From NCBI RefSeq assembly GCF_000002075.1, contig NW_004797885.1, positions 55,229 to 119,228 of the forward strand: a stretch of DNA of 64,000 nucleotides. The letters run 5' to 3'. The DNA is from Aplysia californica (Eukaryota; Mollusca; Gastropoda; Aplysiida; Aplysiidae). Numbering within the stretch: position 1 is the first letter of the stretch; each line of letters opens with the position of its first letter. Position numbers and translations under genes: made by a program. Shown here piece by piece: positions 1-12,827 of the stretch. The notes beneath the pieces are model-generated. The model was not told the origin of the DNA. It did no database searches and saw only the letters and a list, made by a program, of their open reading frames with translations.

Positions 1-41
<41 letters not shown>
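1..41. repeat. (TC)n microsatellite
   Basis: An uninterrupted CT dinucleotide run truncated by the window edge, inside an intron of the first gene. Confidence 0.95.
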
Positions 42-49
<8 letters not shown>

Positions 50-259
50 CTACTTATGTATGGAGATCGGCAATTCGAACATGACTATAACCATATATGC
101 ATATTATGCAATTCCCGTCCTAAGACTCTTGTACATGCATATATTTCATTATGTTCTGGAGATAATGCCTGCTGCTTTGAGTCTGGAAGAACAAAGATTC
201 GTCTGCAAAAAAGTATGAGTGATCTGAGTCTTAATTTGTCTATTTTTGATGTTTTTCAG

Positions 260-3200
260 ATACGGGAGGATGAGCGCAAGGCCAAAGAGGAAAAACTTGC
301 AGGCTTGCATGACAAATTTAAACTGTCCTTAGGTGAGTGTCACGGCCTAGTTTTCCTGTCCCCAACTTTCTTTTAGTGGACAATTAACCATCACATCAAC
401 GTACAGGTGTGTTGTTGTAGTGTCAGTAGGGATATCATTGTCATTTCATTGTCATTGTGGCAGTGGTGATGTTTTTGTTTTTGAGTCAGTTGTGACTGCA
501 GAAAATGTTCTCTCATGTTTTGCAGTTTTTCACAGAGGAGATGGCTGTCAGCAAATTGTTTTATGATAGAAATTTCAAGGTGCAAAGGAAATGGGTACCA
601 ACCGTACACGTATTTTTCATTTTTTGCTTGTGAGATTTATTTTTCTACCTTCTAAATAAGCATGTAGTTGGAGGGCGCCACTGATAGATCCTACTTCTTT
701 TTTTTTTTCTTTGTTGTTTATGTCTGCCTGCCTTGCTTTTATGTGAAACTTAGTAGTCATCGGTATGTCAATGTGCTTCTGTATACTTAAACCAAAAAAA
801 ACACACCAAAAAAAAACTATCTACAAGATGTTTCTTGAAATCTGAAAGTGTTTCTTACATTGTTCTGCTGCCAGTGATCGACAGCAGCAGAATGTCAAAG
901 TGCTTCTGTTTACTCAAACAAACAAACAAACAAACAAAAAGCCCAACTCTTTACGAGATGTTACTTGAAATCTGAAAGCTATTCTTACTTTGTTCTGCAG
1001 CCGGTGATCGTCAGCAGCAGAATGCCGCCAAGCCTGGCAATGAAGAAGAGGCTGGCTCTGCCCCCAGCACTCCGTCCACCGACTCCTCGGGAGGTCGCGG
1101 CAGGGACAAGAGCCGCAGACCGGCCCACAAGGGCTACATGCCCTCCGACTCGTACGCTCCAGCCACCTCCCCGATGAAGGAGCTAGAGGACGAGGAAGAG
1201 GAAGCGGAGGAGGGCGAGGGGAAGCAGGGCAAGAGGTACCTGGTGGACAGTGGCGTGGTCACTCCGGCCGACCTCAACGCCGTCCCCTGGCACCACGCCC
1301 AACTCTACAAGATGTACGGCAGGAACGCCGACTACTACATCCACCCCAAGATGCAGCCTGAGAAGAAGAAAGTGGTCAATCCCACGCTCAAAGGCCAGAA
1401 AGGTGAGCGAGATACATGTATAGCTTTGATCTTGGCTCGGTGAAATACTAAGGGTTTTTGTTTTGTTTTTTTCTGCACCCATGCATATGGTTTTTATAAA
1501 TAGAATTGCCCTTGTAATTGAAAGTTCTTTTTAAATACATTATCATCCTCATTATTGTGCACTTAACATATGATTAAAGTGTGATGAAAAGTAAAGCTTT
1601 GTAATATGGTTTGGTTTTATATTTTTCTGCACCCATGCATATACTTTTTATAGAATTGCCATTGTAATGGAAAATTCTTTGATATGTGTTATCATCATAA
1701 ATTTGCACTTTACCTATGACTAAAGTGTGATGGAAAATACAGCTTTGTAATAAGGTTTGGTTTTTTTAAAAAAAAATATTGCTATTATTCTCCTTGCAGC
1801 GTGCTGCTTTTTTTAACCCAGATGCTGAAATAAATGCTGCATTAAGTCAGCAGCTTGCCAATGAGGTGGACTGGTTAGTTTCTAGTGTAAAGTTCATTGT
1901 TTCCCTGTCTTTACACGGTCAGTTTAGGCTTTTAATACTTATGAATTTAAAAACTCAAAAATTCAAAACAGAGTAGATCAAATTCAGTACGGTGTGTATT
2001 TATCAGCATGAAATGAGAAGATGGTTTTTTAAGGGACAGGTTAGGTGGGGTGGGGGGTTCTATAGGAGAAGGAACTAAAGAGTCTGGTGATGATAGCGCT
2101 TGTTGCTAATTTGGCCTCTGCAAGCCAGAAAATATGCTGATTAGAGACTAACGTCATGCATTATGTATATGTGTGTATATTGCTGTGTTTTTGTGAACTA
2201 TGGGACCATATCTGACTGAAATTCTTGTACCGTATTTATAGAGTGACTAACATGTTATACTCTCAAAATTTGTTTCAGTGAGAAAAATGGGTATGTGAAA
2301 TTGCATCGAGTTGATTTATAGCTGTTACTTATTCATAATAATATTGTCTTTTTTTTTCATTTTTCATTTTTCATTTTTTTTCCCTTTTTTTTTTTACCCT
2401 TGTCTTTCTTTTCATTATTTTTTTTAGCTTGTTCCTCTGTTGTTTGGAATTTTTGTGGTGTGGTTTTTGGCTGCCGTGAGTGCTTTTTATTAGTTCACCT
2501 TCCTTGATGTTCCCTCTTTACTCAGTAGTGACTCTTTCAAGAAAAAGAAGATTACAATTTTCTAATGAGTAGAATAAGAACAAAGTCTTAGTCTTTGCAA
2601 ATATTTTTTTAAAGAACAGATTATCTTATTAATTCCCCTTTTATTCTTTACTTTATTCTTAATTCTTATTTAATTTCTCTGGCAAGTAGGCCTTGGAATA
2701 GTTTGGCCTTGTGCCTCTTTCTTAAATGTTTGCTTTTCCTTTCTGTTTATACTCTACTTCAAGTGTAACTATGTTTTTAGTTATTATTAAATCTACATGG
2801 CTTAATGTTTAGAAATGAAACAATTTTACTTTTTTTTTCTCTTTTAAGTCTCTTACTTTTTTTTTTTTTCCAATCTTGTCTTTATTCTGGAGTTTTCGTT
2901 AGTGTGAATAAATGCTTCTAAACTCTGTTGCGTGAATTTGGAAGTGACATGCTGGATGTCACAATTGATGTGAGAAACAAGTCACTGCATGTTACTGTTG
3001 GTGTGAGAAGCAAGTCACTCCCATTTTATAAAGAAACAGGTCACTGCATGTCCCCCCCCCCCATTGATGTGAGAAACTAGTCACCATATATCTTTGTCAC
3101 TGTGAGAAGCTCGACACTGCATGTTATGGCGAATCTGTTCACTGCTTGTCATTATTGGTGTGCAACGGTAATACTTACCGGCGGGTCACTATTTGTCGCT

Positions 3201-6200
3201 GTTGGTGTGCAAAGGTAGTCATTGCATATCACTACTGTGTTCACTTCTCTGCACAGGTATTCATCTTCAATTGTACACCACATGATTCACGACATGTAGG
3301 TCGGACAGTCTTGACTGTACACAGTACAAGCTTTTCTATTACAGAATGTGTAAATCTCTATTTTAATCCGAAAACACAACGATAAGTCCCTATATTGCAC
3401 CCTGTCACTCTCTGGTTACTTATCACTTAATGTTGTTTTGAATGACTTTTGCGTTTGCAGTATAATGGCATACCCGTGCAACTCTTCCAAAAACTGTCAC
3501 TTCGCAACCTTTGATAGAATATATCAGGGCAGTCCTGAAGTTATCGAGCGCAAAGAATTTCAAAAGTCTTGCTGTTTTTCCTAATGTTAGCTCAGCACCT
3601 GAGCATACTAGTTTAAGGTTCCCTTCTTTAAAGTATAAATCAACTTTAAACTTGCTTATATTTAATAATTTTCTAATGAAAATATTTGAATGCTCTTGAG
3701 TAGACTGATTGTATTCCCACTAACATGTTCAGTTTGATAGAGTAAATGTCCAAATTCTATACTGGTTCCTATAACTTCGTGGATCTGGTTTGAATATCAG
3801 AAATTGATTTGTATTCAACTTTGTGTGTGTAGCAGTAGTAGCAGCAGCTTGTAGAGTGAGTAGGCTTTAGTGAGTAATTTGGTCTCCATTTATCGCAGTT
3901 TAACTCCAAAGCATTTGGCTACAACATTGTAATTATAATGTTCACATTGTCATCTTTCTGAATGTTACTATGCCTGTTTCTCTCTACTCATTTCTGTCAT
4001 TGAATGGAGAACTTTGTCACAATGGCTGCCTGTGCATTTTATTAGTTTGATAAGCAGTTTTCAAATATTTTGTATTTTGGGGAGCGGGGAGGGATGTTGT
4101 CCGTTGCTCCGTTGCTCCTTGACCATTATTGAGGAGACATTGTTTGTAGTTTCTTGGTTAAATGCTAGACCTGCGGCTTAATCTGTGCCTCACAATATTA
4201 TTATTCTGTGGCATCGAAGTTTGGACTAGATTAAGAATGGGCTGTAGTGATTTGTTGTTAGATTGATTTATGTCAGACTGTGCTTCACATTTTAGAGGAT
4301 TTGTTGATCTGAGGCCGAGAAGTAGATAATAATATTATTTGCTTATGCTACGTTAGGTGGACTTACATTATAAATCTTTTTCTATAAGACATCTGTATGC
4401 TTCCCGTGAAGCTGAGAATGTTTCTGAGTGTTCGATGGTCTGCTGGGGTAATAATATAGTGTAAAGCGCATAGAGGCGCTGTTGAGGCGGGGTATGCACT
4501 ATACTAGTGCTATTATTGTTATTATTATCTAAAATCTAAGAATAAAATACGGTACAGATAGTACATTTTGATCAGATGAGAGAACTGTTCTCAAAATTTC
4601 TCCTGCCTGTTTACGTCATGCTTACAATATAATGTCATCCTTTTCACTCATTAGTCTGCTAGTACTGTGACTTATACAACGCAAGTCATGCCATGATGTC
4701 AGAATAGTCAGTCAGCCCCTCTGGTGCTTTTTGTACCAAAGTTCTTTGAAAAAACAAAGTGTCAAGTTCTGTCATGATATGCTCTTATTAATGTATGGTA
4801 CCATGATGTCCTATGAGCTGTATGTAATCAGGTGGTTGATGGGTGCCCATGTGTGATCTGCTCTTGGTATGCCTATTTTTTTCCCCTGTGTTTAGGTAAC
4901 CGTATTCTGTCATTGGCGGGTGGTTGAAAGGCGCCAGTGGTAGGTCATACTATGTTCTTTTCTCTGTCATGTCTGTCTGTCTTTCATGCTTTTTTCAGCA
5001 TTTAATGGCAGTTTTATGTTCAATGTTGTTCTTCTCTCTATTCAAACAAACAGACAAACGATCCAACATCGGCAAAATATGATTGTTCTGGTGGTGACTT
5101 GCTGTTGAATCTGTCTCACGTTCCTTTTGGTTTTCTCTCGCAGGTCACATGGGGGCCAGTCACATCTGGACCACGCTGCGGAACGACTCTATGTCCAAGC
5201 TCTACCGCACTGACCGCAGGTTCCCTCAGGAGCTTAAAGTGAGTGGAGTCGGAGTGTCTGTTGTCCATCCTCAAATATTTTTCTTCTCGGCTCAGGGATG
5301 AGGGTTGTTGCGGGTGCTCTGGTGTGGTTTGCTCCTTCTTTCCTACCAAAGATCAAGCCTCATTATCTCTCCTTCTTTTCTTTGCATGTTACTTTCAAGT
5401 AACACCTCTAATCTTCAGCACTTATCTTTCACAAATGTGGTGCAAGTGCCATAAAACTGTTACTAAGACTGAAAAGCTCGCGAGTCCAAATGCTCTGCCC
5501 TAGAAATGACCTAGACTGGATGCTCACTCTGTGTGGTGGGTCATTATTTTTTCATATCCCTATAATGTCATAATGTGCTTTCTTTGTGCTTCAGAGTGGT
5601 ATTTGTATGGTTATCCTTATTTCCTTTTTAAGTTGTAAAGTTTCAACAAAGTTTTATCACTACCGAATGGAGGTGCAGTTATTTTTACTCTAAATCGTCT
5701 AAATTTTAGTAGCTGTAGCGTTAGTGTACCCATTATGTGTAAGCATGAGTGTGCATTTTAGCATGTGTTTGTATATTTGTGCGTCACAAAATATGTATGT
5801 GTGTGTTTACAGGATGCCTTCAGCTCCCATGTGAGGGAGGGAATCAACAGACACCAGAGGCCAGTCTTCAGGAACTTCACAGAGACGGATGATGTGAGTC
5901 TCATCTTGTGTGTCACATAGGCTGATAGGTTTTTGTTCTTTTGTATTTGATGCCTTATTTGTTAAGAACAAAGCTCTTTTTTGTTCCTTTCAGGTTGTTT
6001 TGTGTCTTTTCTTAAAAGGGTTAGAGCTGGGCATAGTACTTTCTATAGCTTTTTTTACCAGTCTGCTTCCATTGTTATTGTTGAATACTGTTTTTATTAT
6101 TAATGTAATTATTATTGTGGTGTTATTACAGTCGAACCTGCCGTAACGGAAACCTGTATAAAACGGAAACCTGTCTTAACGGAATCTCCCTGCTCCCCCC

Positions 6201-9200
6201 TTGATACATTCCTCTTTGATTACCTGTATAAAACGGAAACCTGTCCTAACGCGGAAACGGAAAGAAAAATCTGCTCCCTTCCGAGGGTTTCACCTGTCTA
6301 AGACGGAAAATGCTTTGCCCACTCAGCCCTGATTTGAAACAAAACTCGCAAGCTTGGTTCCGCCGGCTCTAAACTTAATGCTATGGCCATGCCGCTGGGC
6401 GAGGAAGGGGAGTAGGGGTGCAATTTGGGGGTAGATGTTACCCCATCATGTGAGCCCTGAGCAATGCAGATGGTCAGCGTAGTGTGGGTGTGAAATCTCA
6501 CGACTGCCCGTGAGAGTGCTCGAGTAGCGATCCATCACGGAAACTTTCCTGGATAGCCAGAAGCCAGAGGTGGGAAATTAGATTGACCAATGCCTGCTGC
6601 CCTGATCGTATGGCCAGCCGAGAAAAGAGTTCCTCGAATCGTTGTTACAATGATGGCAATGAGGGGTGGCATTGATGGGTGGGGCTAAGGGTGGAAGCAA
6701 AGGAGATGTTCAAACATTTCTAATTATAATAGGTCAAACAGTGATCCTATAAAAGGCAAGCACTGGTGGTAATTGGATAAGTAAGACTTACCCATGTCAT
6801 TATGACACAGGATAGCACTTGAGAGGTGTGAAGTTTTGACCACTGCTTGCCGATCGGACAAGCGATCCTTGATCTCTCCGGCTGGGCCTTTTAACCTCCC
6901 CCCCCCCCCCCCCCCCAAAAAGCGGGTTCTTAAAAAAACCCCCCTGTCTAAGACGGATAATGTCTAAGACGGAATTTTTTTCTGGCTCCCTTGCGATTCC
7001 GTCTTACACAGGTTCGACTGTATTATCATTGTCTTATTATTATCATTATCATGTTCTTTATGCAATTACATAATCTTTGTTCATACTTGTCATATATATT
7101 TTCTTCTTCTATCAGTAGATCATGAGAATGGTAATCCCATTTTATTGTCATTATAGCATGACATTTCTAAGGTCAAGAATAACATGAGCTGTGAATAAAT
7201 CTGTGTTTTTGTTTGTGTGTGACCAGGTTCCGGACCTGAACCGTCTGTTGGATCAGTCGCTGCTGAGGCGGGTTCGAGTCCTGCGGCACAAGACAGAGCT
7301 GATGTACCGGTCCTCCCAGACCAACAACGACCGCACCAAAGTGCTGCTGTTCAACAGCCCGCTGCCCACCGTGTCGGACGGCGATGAGGATGGGATACAG
7401 AAGTACCTGCCCTCGTGGGATGACTCAGCATCAGTATGTCAGCTCCTGCGCTTTGTTTGATTGTTTGGTTATTTGTTCATGTCAATGTTTTTTGATGTGC
7501 AAAAATAATGAGCTGATTATGGTAGCATCTTGTTCACACTGGGAAAAATAGAAGGAAAAAGAAGCAGGGGATAGACAAAAAAACCCCAGTAAACTCCTAA
7601 TACATTAGTTTGGCTTTTTGCTAATATATTTTTCTCTTGTTGGTGCATGTATTGTTTGAGGGAACAATGAATGTTTTCACAATTTTATTGGGTGTTTTTT
7701 TTCTTGGGTTTGGTTTTTTATTTATGTTTTTTTCTGCTAGGTGTTGTTACAACAAACTGACAAGTTCTTTATGATAGCACAGATACTTGGAATCATATCA
7801 CTGTTCCGGGGTTACATTTATCTTCTCAGATCGTTGAAAATGAAAGTTTCTTGGTCTTAACTGTTCACTACAACTTGACAATGACAAACTTTGCCACATT
7901 TGCTTTCTGGTGAAGGGAAGCTGTTTTCAAACCCTTTCGCTATAATCTGCGACCCAACAACAACAAAACCTCTGTGGGCCAAATGGTCTCTGCTCTCTTA
8001 GAAAGGAAAAGAAAAGTGTTCTCCCGCTGTCTTCCCCTCAGCATTCCCAAAATGTTCATCCTGTTCTTTTTTCTTTTTTTAGGAAAGCACAGAAGCCACG
8101 TACAGGAGATGGCTGAAGCCGTCACCGCGAGATTTCAATGATGAGGAGGAGGAGGGGACAGACGTGGAAGCATCGCAAGAGGAGTTGCCCAAGGGGAAAA
8201 GACAGCACCCAATGTCTGTGCTGAGCCCGCTGGGGTCTGACATCAGTGACGGCTTACAGAACATCTGGCACACCATCATGGCCCGCAACAAGCCCAGACC
8301 CTCACCCAGGTCAGTGGGCAGTGGGAGGAAAGGGGGGGGGGGGGGGGGCTTGCAATAATTTTCATTGTTTTCTATACATGTCCAGAGTTCTGGTAATACA
8401 GTAGAGGGTGACTTCCATAGATTAATGGCACGTATACTTTGAGTAGCTCTTTTATTGGGCTGAGCTCTTTTCGTCTTTTTCCATACATGTCCAGAATTCT
8501 GGTAATGCTTTAGAAAGTGGCTGTCCCATAAATGGAATATCAAAGTAGCACTTGTGTTGCAAATTTAAGATTTTATTGTGTCTTGTGTAATTGCAGTATG
8601 TGACATCAATGTTTCTTTGTGTTGGCGTACATTCCAAGAGCCTTTGAAGATTTGATCAGTACTTGGTAATGAGACCCAAACAGCATAATTGCATTCTCCA
8701 TGTTTGAAGGTTGATTAAATAATTTGAAATCAAAAGTAAGAATCCCATCAGGTGTTTCTTTTGTCCCTTTAGTCGAGTTCTCATCTGTGACTAGTGAGGA
8801 TGTTAAACACTTGAAGAAGTAGTAAAGATCCTAACTACAAATAAATGCTTATCTGGTCCAATTGGATAGCCAGATGCAAGACTCCAGCAAACGCCATTTT
8901 GCAGTTTAGTGTTTGTCGGAGTCCTGCACCCAGACATTCAATTGTGGTATCGAAAGCCAAATGGTAAATGCTTTGGAAGCTTCCTTAATGTGCCAGTATA
9001 ATGTACAAGATATTTTGACAACCAGTTTTCTCTTTATTCTTCTGTTATCTTCCAATCATAAATGTAACATTATTCCTCTGTTGTTTTTCAGCCATGAGGT
9101 TGTATTTCCCATATTGTCTTCCAGCCGTAGACACAACATTTATTCCTCTGTTGTCATTCTGTCACGAAAGTAATATTCTCTCCGTTGGCTTTCACTTGTG

Positions 9201-10397
9201 ACAGTGATATTTCCTGTTATCTTTCAGTCGTTTATATTTAATTAAATTTTTTCGTGTGGTATTTTCAGTCATGGACCTTACATTTTGTTTATTGTTTCAG
9301 GCTCCACTTTTTGACAGAGGAGGAGGCCAAATCTGAAGGAGCCTTCCTGGAGAAACTGGGACTGGACAAAGAAAAGCTTGACCTGGGTCGCGTGGATCTC
9401 CTGCCAGGCAGTCCCGGCCAGGTACAGCACTCTCTGCCCAGCATCAAGGCTCACTCGGCCCAGGAGTCTCGGACAACCCATCACCCCATTGCAGGTAAGG
9501 AGATTTTTGCTTTGCCAATTGTTCCCAATTTTCCAGGACTTTCCCGGCTTTGGCTGTCGGAGATTTGAGGGCGTTATCTGCTTCGCTTCTCGAAAACCAT
9601 TCTTACTGGGTGTCATTTTATTTGTTGTTACGTAATGTGATGTCATGACTTTGGGTGTCCCTTGTTGGCTCAGGAAAAAGTTGGCACGCCTGCTACAAGT
9701 TATCTGTCATGTTCTGTGTGTTGTATGTTGGGATGCTGGTGATCACTGACTTAGTGCTGCTGAAAAGTCATACAGACAGACAGACAGACACAACAGAGAG
9801 AAAGTAAAGAAGCAGGACCTACAAATGGCACCCTCAAATCACCCACGCTTCAAATGGATATGTTAACTTTGGTAAAGATTGTTTTCACCTTAACACTCCA
9901 TTTGTAAGGCCATCTGTGCCAAGTTGTGGTTTGTAACCTTCGACTTCACGACATATCTGTAAAGTTTGTAGTATTGTCCATCGCCATACGTGGGTGATTG
10001 GCAGGTGCCTTGATGTGGTTTTCCTCATTCTTTCCTATCCAATACCTCTCCTCCGTATAGCTCCTCCTTCTTTTCTTTGTATATTGCTCTCTTGTAATGC
10101 CTCTAACTTTTAGCAGTAGTACAACCTATGTTGTGGGTGCCTTAGAACTCTAACTACAACTAAAACTCCATCATCTTCATGTCTTCGACAAACTTGTTTT
10201 CCCCTCCAGGTGCCCTGGGCAACCGCTATGACGTGGCCACTGCACCGAGCCCAGCCTCTCGCTTCCAGTCCAGCTGGCAGCCACTGAGCATGCAGGCTCT
10301 GATGGAGTACAAGGACCACATGGCCACAGAGGGACAGGGAGAGTTCCAGCAGGGCCGGCCACGTATGTGGAACTCTGTCGTTGCGGGAACGGAATAG
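260..10397 (+). CDS. Unrecognised acidic protein, 3' eight exons (5' partial)
   Basis: Eight exons chain in frame: 260-332, 1001-1402, 5144-5238, 5813-5893, 7227-7433, 8083-8309, 9301-9494 and 10210-10397, all with AG/GT borders; phases 1,1,0,0,0,2,1 agree, giving 488 residues and a TAG stop. The protein opens with a charged segment (IREDERKAKEEKLAGLHDKF, coiled-coil-like), then a Ser/Gly/Glu-rich low-complexity stretch with a poly-acidic run (ELEDEEEEAEEGEG), then a more ordered part containing TPADLNAVPWHHAQLYKMYG and HMGASHIWTTLRNDSMSKLY. A second acidic run (NDEEEEGTD) follows, and the tail is rich in Ser/Pro/Gln. I see no signal peptide, membrane segment or catalytic motif. I do not recognise the family. 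Regular exons, high codon-position GC and exact phase matching argue for a real conserved gene. The true start is upstream of the window or in an exon I cannot identify. Confidence 0.85.
767..1023. repeat. Tandem duplication spanning an intron-exon border
   Basis: Two copies of about 128 bp. The second contains the real acceptor at 1000/1001 and the first codons of the exon; the first (767-893) repeats the pyrimidine tract, acceptor region and the GATCG-CAGCAGCAGAATG codons with changes. Confidence 0.8.
1456..1763. repeat. Intronic tandem duplication, about 155-bp unit
   Basis: Two diverged copies (about 1456-1615 and 1617-1763) both start with TTCTGCACCCATGCATAT and end near AGCTTTGTAATA-GGTTTGG. 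No coding content. Confidence 0.8.
2940..3262. repeat. Degenerate minisatellite, about 32-bp unit
   Basis: About eight loose copies of a unit resembling GTCACTGCATGTCACTATTG followed by GTGTGAGAAACAA. It lies deep in an intron and is heavily diverged. Confidence 0.65.
4395..4535 (+). repeat. 3' fragment of a tRNA-derived SINE with (ATT)n tail
   Basis: The segment matches the 3' half of the copy at 45573-45926 (GAGAATGTTTCTGAGTGTTC, then GGTCTGCTGGGGTAATA) and ends in ATT repeats. The tRNA-like head is missing. Confidence 0.7.
5295..5478 (+). repeat. SINE-like element (GCTCTGGTGTGGTTTGCTCC family)
   Basis: A copy of a roughly 180-bp interspersed repeat marked by GCTCTGGTGTGGTTTGCTCC, TCTCTCCTTCTTTT and a GTAAAAC-like end. 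It begins about 57 bases after the donor of the exon ending at 5238. Confidence 0.7.
6129..7020 (+). mobile_element. Non-autonomous pogo-like (Tc1/mariner superfamily) DNA transposon, 892 bp
   Basis: Terminal inverted repeats start CAGTCGAACCTG at the left and end CAGGTTCGACTG at the right, directly flanked by TA on both sides (6127-6128 and 7021-7022), the expected TA target duplication. Sub-terminal repeats (CGGAAACCTGT and AAGACGGA units) are multiplied inside each end. No transposase frame is visible. Smaller relatives lie at 34843-35019 and 44677-44854. Confidence 0.85.
8371..8560. repeat. Intronic tandem duplication near an exon donor
   Basis: Two copies of about 105 bp, each with TACATGTCCAGA-TTCTGGTAAT, lying 60-250 bases after the exon ending at 8309. 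Confidence 0.75.
9040..9300. repeat. Degenerate tandem array of 3' splice-site-like units
   Basis: About six loose units of 35-45 bp of the form ATTCCTCTGTTGTCTTTCAG plus TCATGAATGTAACA. The last one is the true pyrimidine tract and acceptor of the exon at 9301. Confidence 0.6.
9985..10165 (+). repeat. SINE-like element (GCTCTGGTGTGGTTTGCTCC family), diverged
   Basis: Carries CGTGGGTGATTGGCAGGTGC, the C/T-rich middle and a degraded 3' end, close upstream of the last exon of the first gene. Confidence 0.6.
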
Positions 10398-12430
10398 GAG
10401 GTGGAGCTGCTCACTGCATTTTGAGTTTTCGACAAGCTTCAATGTTGTTTGTTCCAAGGGGGTCAGAGATGGTCACTCGTGAAATGACTGACGAGTGGAG
10501 TCAGTTAATGTCACTTTGTGTGGTATGAGCTTTCAGTTCGAATTGATGCAAAACCGTAAGCTACTAAGCTGTCACTTTAACTTCCACTTAAAGTCATGAG
10601 GAAAAAGTCACAAGGAACTCAAGGAAAATGTCCTTCAAATTGTTCAAAATGGATTTCTAAACTTTTGAACACTTTATATGTATGTCCATCAGGGTTTACA
10701 CTTTTGGAAATGTTCACAGATCTGTAATCGCCAACAGATTGTATTGAAGTTACAAAACTCTTTTTGGATACTATCGACAAACAGTTAATGGAAATTGTGT
10801 ACAGTCTCAAGGTCCACCGAAATTAATGGATTTGTCTGTATTCTACATTGTTCCTGTACTTTTGTTACATTTTCTAATAATTGTGATAATTTATTTTTGC
10901 TTTGTGAATTGAAACATTACAATTGCAAATCTTCTATTGGATGTTTGTACACCCATATGGAATTTTCGTAAATTTTGTTTGATCTTGGGATTTACAAAAT
11001 CAAATATATGTGCGCAATTTATACAACAGAAAACCACTGTGATATGTATTATAAAAGCATATTTTATTTATCAACTATAATGTGTTTACTTTTTTCTCTC
11101 TGTCCTCTTGCCCTGACTTTACACAGGCTGTTGTACGTTGTCCGTTAGTTGTCCAAAATTAAGACAGTATTTGAATAATTTTTTCGCTGCTCCTCTAGTA
11201 ACAGAGCACCATGAATCACAATGATGTGAACATAGCTTTTGGAGCTCATGTCTCCCGTAGTTACTGCTGATTGAAAATGACAAAGTTGGTTTCAAATTCT
11301 TTTTTTAAATATTTGGTTGATGTTCCTATTGATTTTTATTAAAAATCTGACACCAAAATAAGTGACATGTGCAGGAAGGCACACTAAAAACAGTGCAAAG
11401 TTCACTACATTTATCAAAACTCAAAACTTTTTCTACTGCTTTAAATCTTTATCCGTTACCTAAATCTTACTTATACATTCTGGAAGATGGGCAACAAACT
11501 GGTTGCTCTGCCTTTGTAGTTTATACACAAAATTTCTTTGTTAATTGTCTATTCCAAAAACTGTGCCACTTCTGCTCATGTTACGCTCTCAGAAATATTT
11601 CTCCAATATTCCCTGTTATGATTAATTCCTCTCCTTGTCCTATTGTCTGTACGCATGTCTGCAATCAGAAATCCGTCCAGTGCGGTGGCCAGTCTGCCCA
11701 GGCTGGATCTGCCGCACGCTTGCACTGATTCCTGGTGCTAGTGGATACCAGAGTTGAACAGACTTGAGCGCGTGAACCGTTTTTGCTTGTGTGGGTGTCT
11801 GTGTGTACCTCTATTTGATGTGCGTGTCTGTAGGATTGAGTGTGTTTGTGTATGTCTGTTTGTGTGTGTGTGTGTGTCAGTGCGTGTGTCAGTTTTTATA
11901 TGTTTTCGTGGATGGATGGACTGTTAGAACTGTTCACTCTATCTATGCATGCCTCCTTCGTTGAGAATTGAGCCTTGTCTCATGTGCCACCTTGTCGCTC
12001 TGTGGAAATTTCCTGTTAATGTTTAACCCTCTTGCCTTTGATTTGTGTAGTGGCATAGAATGCAACAACAGATCTCTTTCGGTTTGTTTGATGGTAAGTT
12101 TGAGGAAAACTTGGAAGACTTTTTTTTGTGTGTGTGAAAAAATGTGAATGAATGAAAGCTGTGGTGCTATCCTTTTGTGAAGTTGTTGTATTATTGTTTA
12201 TTTCCTTGTCTTTGATACCACTTCGGTCTCAGGTTTTTTGCTTGATTTTAATGGGAATGGGAGGGAGAATTTTTTTTCTAGCTTAGTTTAGTTTCTAGCT
12301 CGTCTTCAGCTTATGCTTTTTTAAAATCGCTCTTGCATTGGTTAAACAGTTTTTGAATTTTTTTTTTTTATATAGGCTATCTGTGTATCTGTTATAATTT
12401 TATACTGAATAAATTTTCACACAATCTTTC
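10398..12430 (+). other. 3' untranslated region and polyadenylation signal of the 260-10397 gene
   Basis: The AT-rich sequence after the stop codon has no splice borders or extended coding frame. An AATAAA at 12408-12413, followed by a T-rich stretch, is the best poly(A) signal; earlier cleavage is possible. The region includes a diffuse GT-rich tract around 11790-11900. The UTR end is inferred, not observed. Confidence 0.45.
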
Positions 12431-12701
12431 CTTGGTTGTTATGTTTAGTACTTGCTATTGCTATGTATTGGTGTATTAACAACTAAGGCTACTCTCACAC
12501 AGACTCCTGTGTTTGGTTTTCTTTCACTCTTTTGTTTCTTCCTGTCTGTTTTGTTTGTTATTGTTTGTTCTTCCTAGGCTAAATGGCCATTATCGTGTCA
12601 ATGACCTTCTCTGAATGCTTCACAAAACACTAAAGTGACTGCTGGACCAGTAACAACAAGAAAGCAATTATCCCAGATGACAGCTATAAAGTCAATGACA
12701 G

Positions 12702-12712
12702 TACACACACAC

Positions 12713-12768
<56 letters not shown>

Positions 12769-12786
12769 ACACACACATACACACAA
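12702..12786. repeat. (CA)n microsatellite
   Basis: Near-perfect CA dinucleotide array just downstream of the first gene. Confidence 0.95.
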
Positions 12787-12827
12787 CACACAGCACTGTG
12801 TCGTAATTTACAGTGACAAGTCACGAT

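Noticed and set aside
1779-1976. Candidate exon (DAEINAALSQQLANEVDW) in the first gene
   Set aside because: It could be spliced in at 1822-1873, but its 52 bases run from phase 1 to phase 2, while the next exon at 5144 needs phase 1. Joining 1402 directly to 5144 gives a clean frame.
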